Source: Pseudomonadota bacterium (GTDB taxonomy: Bacteria; Desulfobacterota; JADFVX01). From it: a stretch of DNA of 29,513 nt. How positions within the stretch are numbered: position 1 is the stretch's first letter; every line of letters begins with the position of its first letter. Below are positions 29,308 through 29,513 of the stretch, piece after piece. Position numbers and translations under genes: made by a program. Below the pieces are notes generated by a model, which was not told the origin of the DNA, ran no database searches, and saw only the letters and a program-made list of their open reading frames with translations. The DNA lies in assembly GCA_015222755.1 (NCBI GenBank), contig JADFVX010000076.1, positions 1 to 29,513 on the forward strand, read 5' to 3'.

Positions 29308-29513
29308 CTAAGAGGTCTTTAGCTCGAACTCAGGCGCATCTATGATATGTTTCTTGACGGCGCACAAATCCATGGAGCGTATAATGGCGGCTTCATGATT
29401 TTTGGGAAATCCATCCGGCAGTTTCAAATCGAGGGTCATCTTTTTATAGAGCCTTGTTTCAGGATCAAAATCGCAGGCCATTGTAAACGCCATACCTTCA
29501 GTGGAAATCTTTC
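29308..29513 (-). CDS. OsmC/YhfA-like protein, C-terminal part
   Basis: The frame is open to the window edge (68 whole codons), so the N-terminus lies outside. The visible end, with an LDLKLPDGFPKNHEAAII segment and then DLCAVKKHIIDAP, resembles the C-terminal half of OsmC-family thiol-dependent peroxidases or related redox proteins; the cysteine in DLCAVKKH would match the second redox cysteine. Fragmentary, so the subfamily is uncertain. It probably heads or belongs to the operon with the CDF transporter gene downstream. Confidence 0.65.
   Translation of the reverse strand, partial: KISTEGMAFTMACDFDPETRLYKKMTLDLKLPDGFPKNHEAAIIRSMDLCAVKKHIIDAPEFELKTS

Noticed and set aside
1..29513. tRNA, rRNA, CRISPR array, insertion sequence
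   Set aside because: No TpsiC-loop tRNA signature in a gene gap, no spaced repeat array and no transposase-like frame was found.

Overview
The window reads as a stretch of chromosome from a Gram-negative, probably anaerobic or facultative bacterium of deltaproteobacterial (Desulfobacterota-like) or neighbouring character. This rests on gene content, not on a marker gene: an NtrC-type sigma-54 activator, a c-type cytochrome lipoprotein, a PilT-family pilus ATPase, MurJ, PlsC, citramalate synthase, a CoFeSP/Rnf-type [4Fe-4S] motif and a GEMM-I c-di-GMP riboswitch. No rRNA, tRNA, CRISPR array, transposase or integrase was seen. The whole window looks intact, with no obvious broken gene.

Layout. 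1-576 (-): the N-terminal part of a secreted Ig-like or adhesin-type protein. Its leader (577-912) carries a convincing c-di-GMP-I riboswitch and, upstream of that, two 14-bp repeats spaced 21 bp apart. 996-3070: a monohaem cytochrome lipoprotein (-) and an orphan NtrC-family response regulator (+), then a cluster of terminators. 3214-3669 (-): ssb. 3851-9842 (-): an AT-rich cell-surface cluster of an SGNH-like protein, a membrane-anchored protein, a CotH-kinase/beta-helix fusion, a VTC-type polyphosphate-polymerase-like protein and a DUF4956 membrane protein. 10387-11772 (-): rhlE. 12265-13047 (+): a UspA-family protein and a very charged small protein. 13165-17244 (+): a 1004-residue TPR protein coupled to a YhaM-like OB-HD 3'-5' exoribonuclease. 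17545-18612 (+): a PilT paralogue. 18853-19569 (-): plsC. 19741-21786 (+): cimA and a ComEA-like HhH protein. 21813-22937 (-): a stand-alone MshEN-GAF-like protein. 23129-25205 (+): murJ and an overlapping ogt. 25292-29513 (-): a run of six genes comprising an OsmC-like protein (partial), a CDF transporter fused to a NifX-like domain, a Spy/CpxP-like protein, a soluble ABC ATPase, a HypB-like GTPase and a [4Fe-4S] protein.

Two themes link the genes. One is the surface and c-di-GMP: the riboswitch in front of the secreted protein, the MshEN protein, the PilT paralogue, the CotH/VTC cluster and a ComEA-like protein all suggest control of attachment, pili or envelope modification. The other is metals and cofactors: the last operon pairs metal export and a NifX domain with three tightly packed genes (ABC ATPase, cysteine-rich GTPase, Fe-S protein) that look like a cofactor-insertion or enzyme-activation system I cannot match to a named pathway.

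The least explained, most interesting parts are the three-gene ABC/GTPase/Fe-S cassette (25292-27501), the CotH-VTC-DUF4956 cluster (3851-9842) and the riboswitch-controlled leader (577-912).
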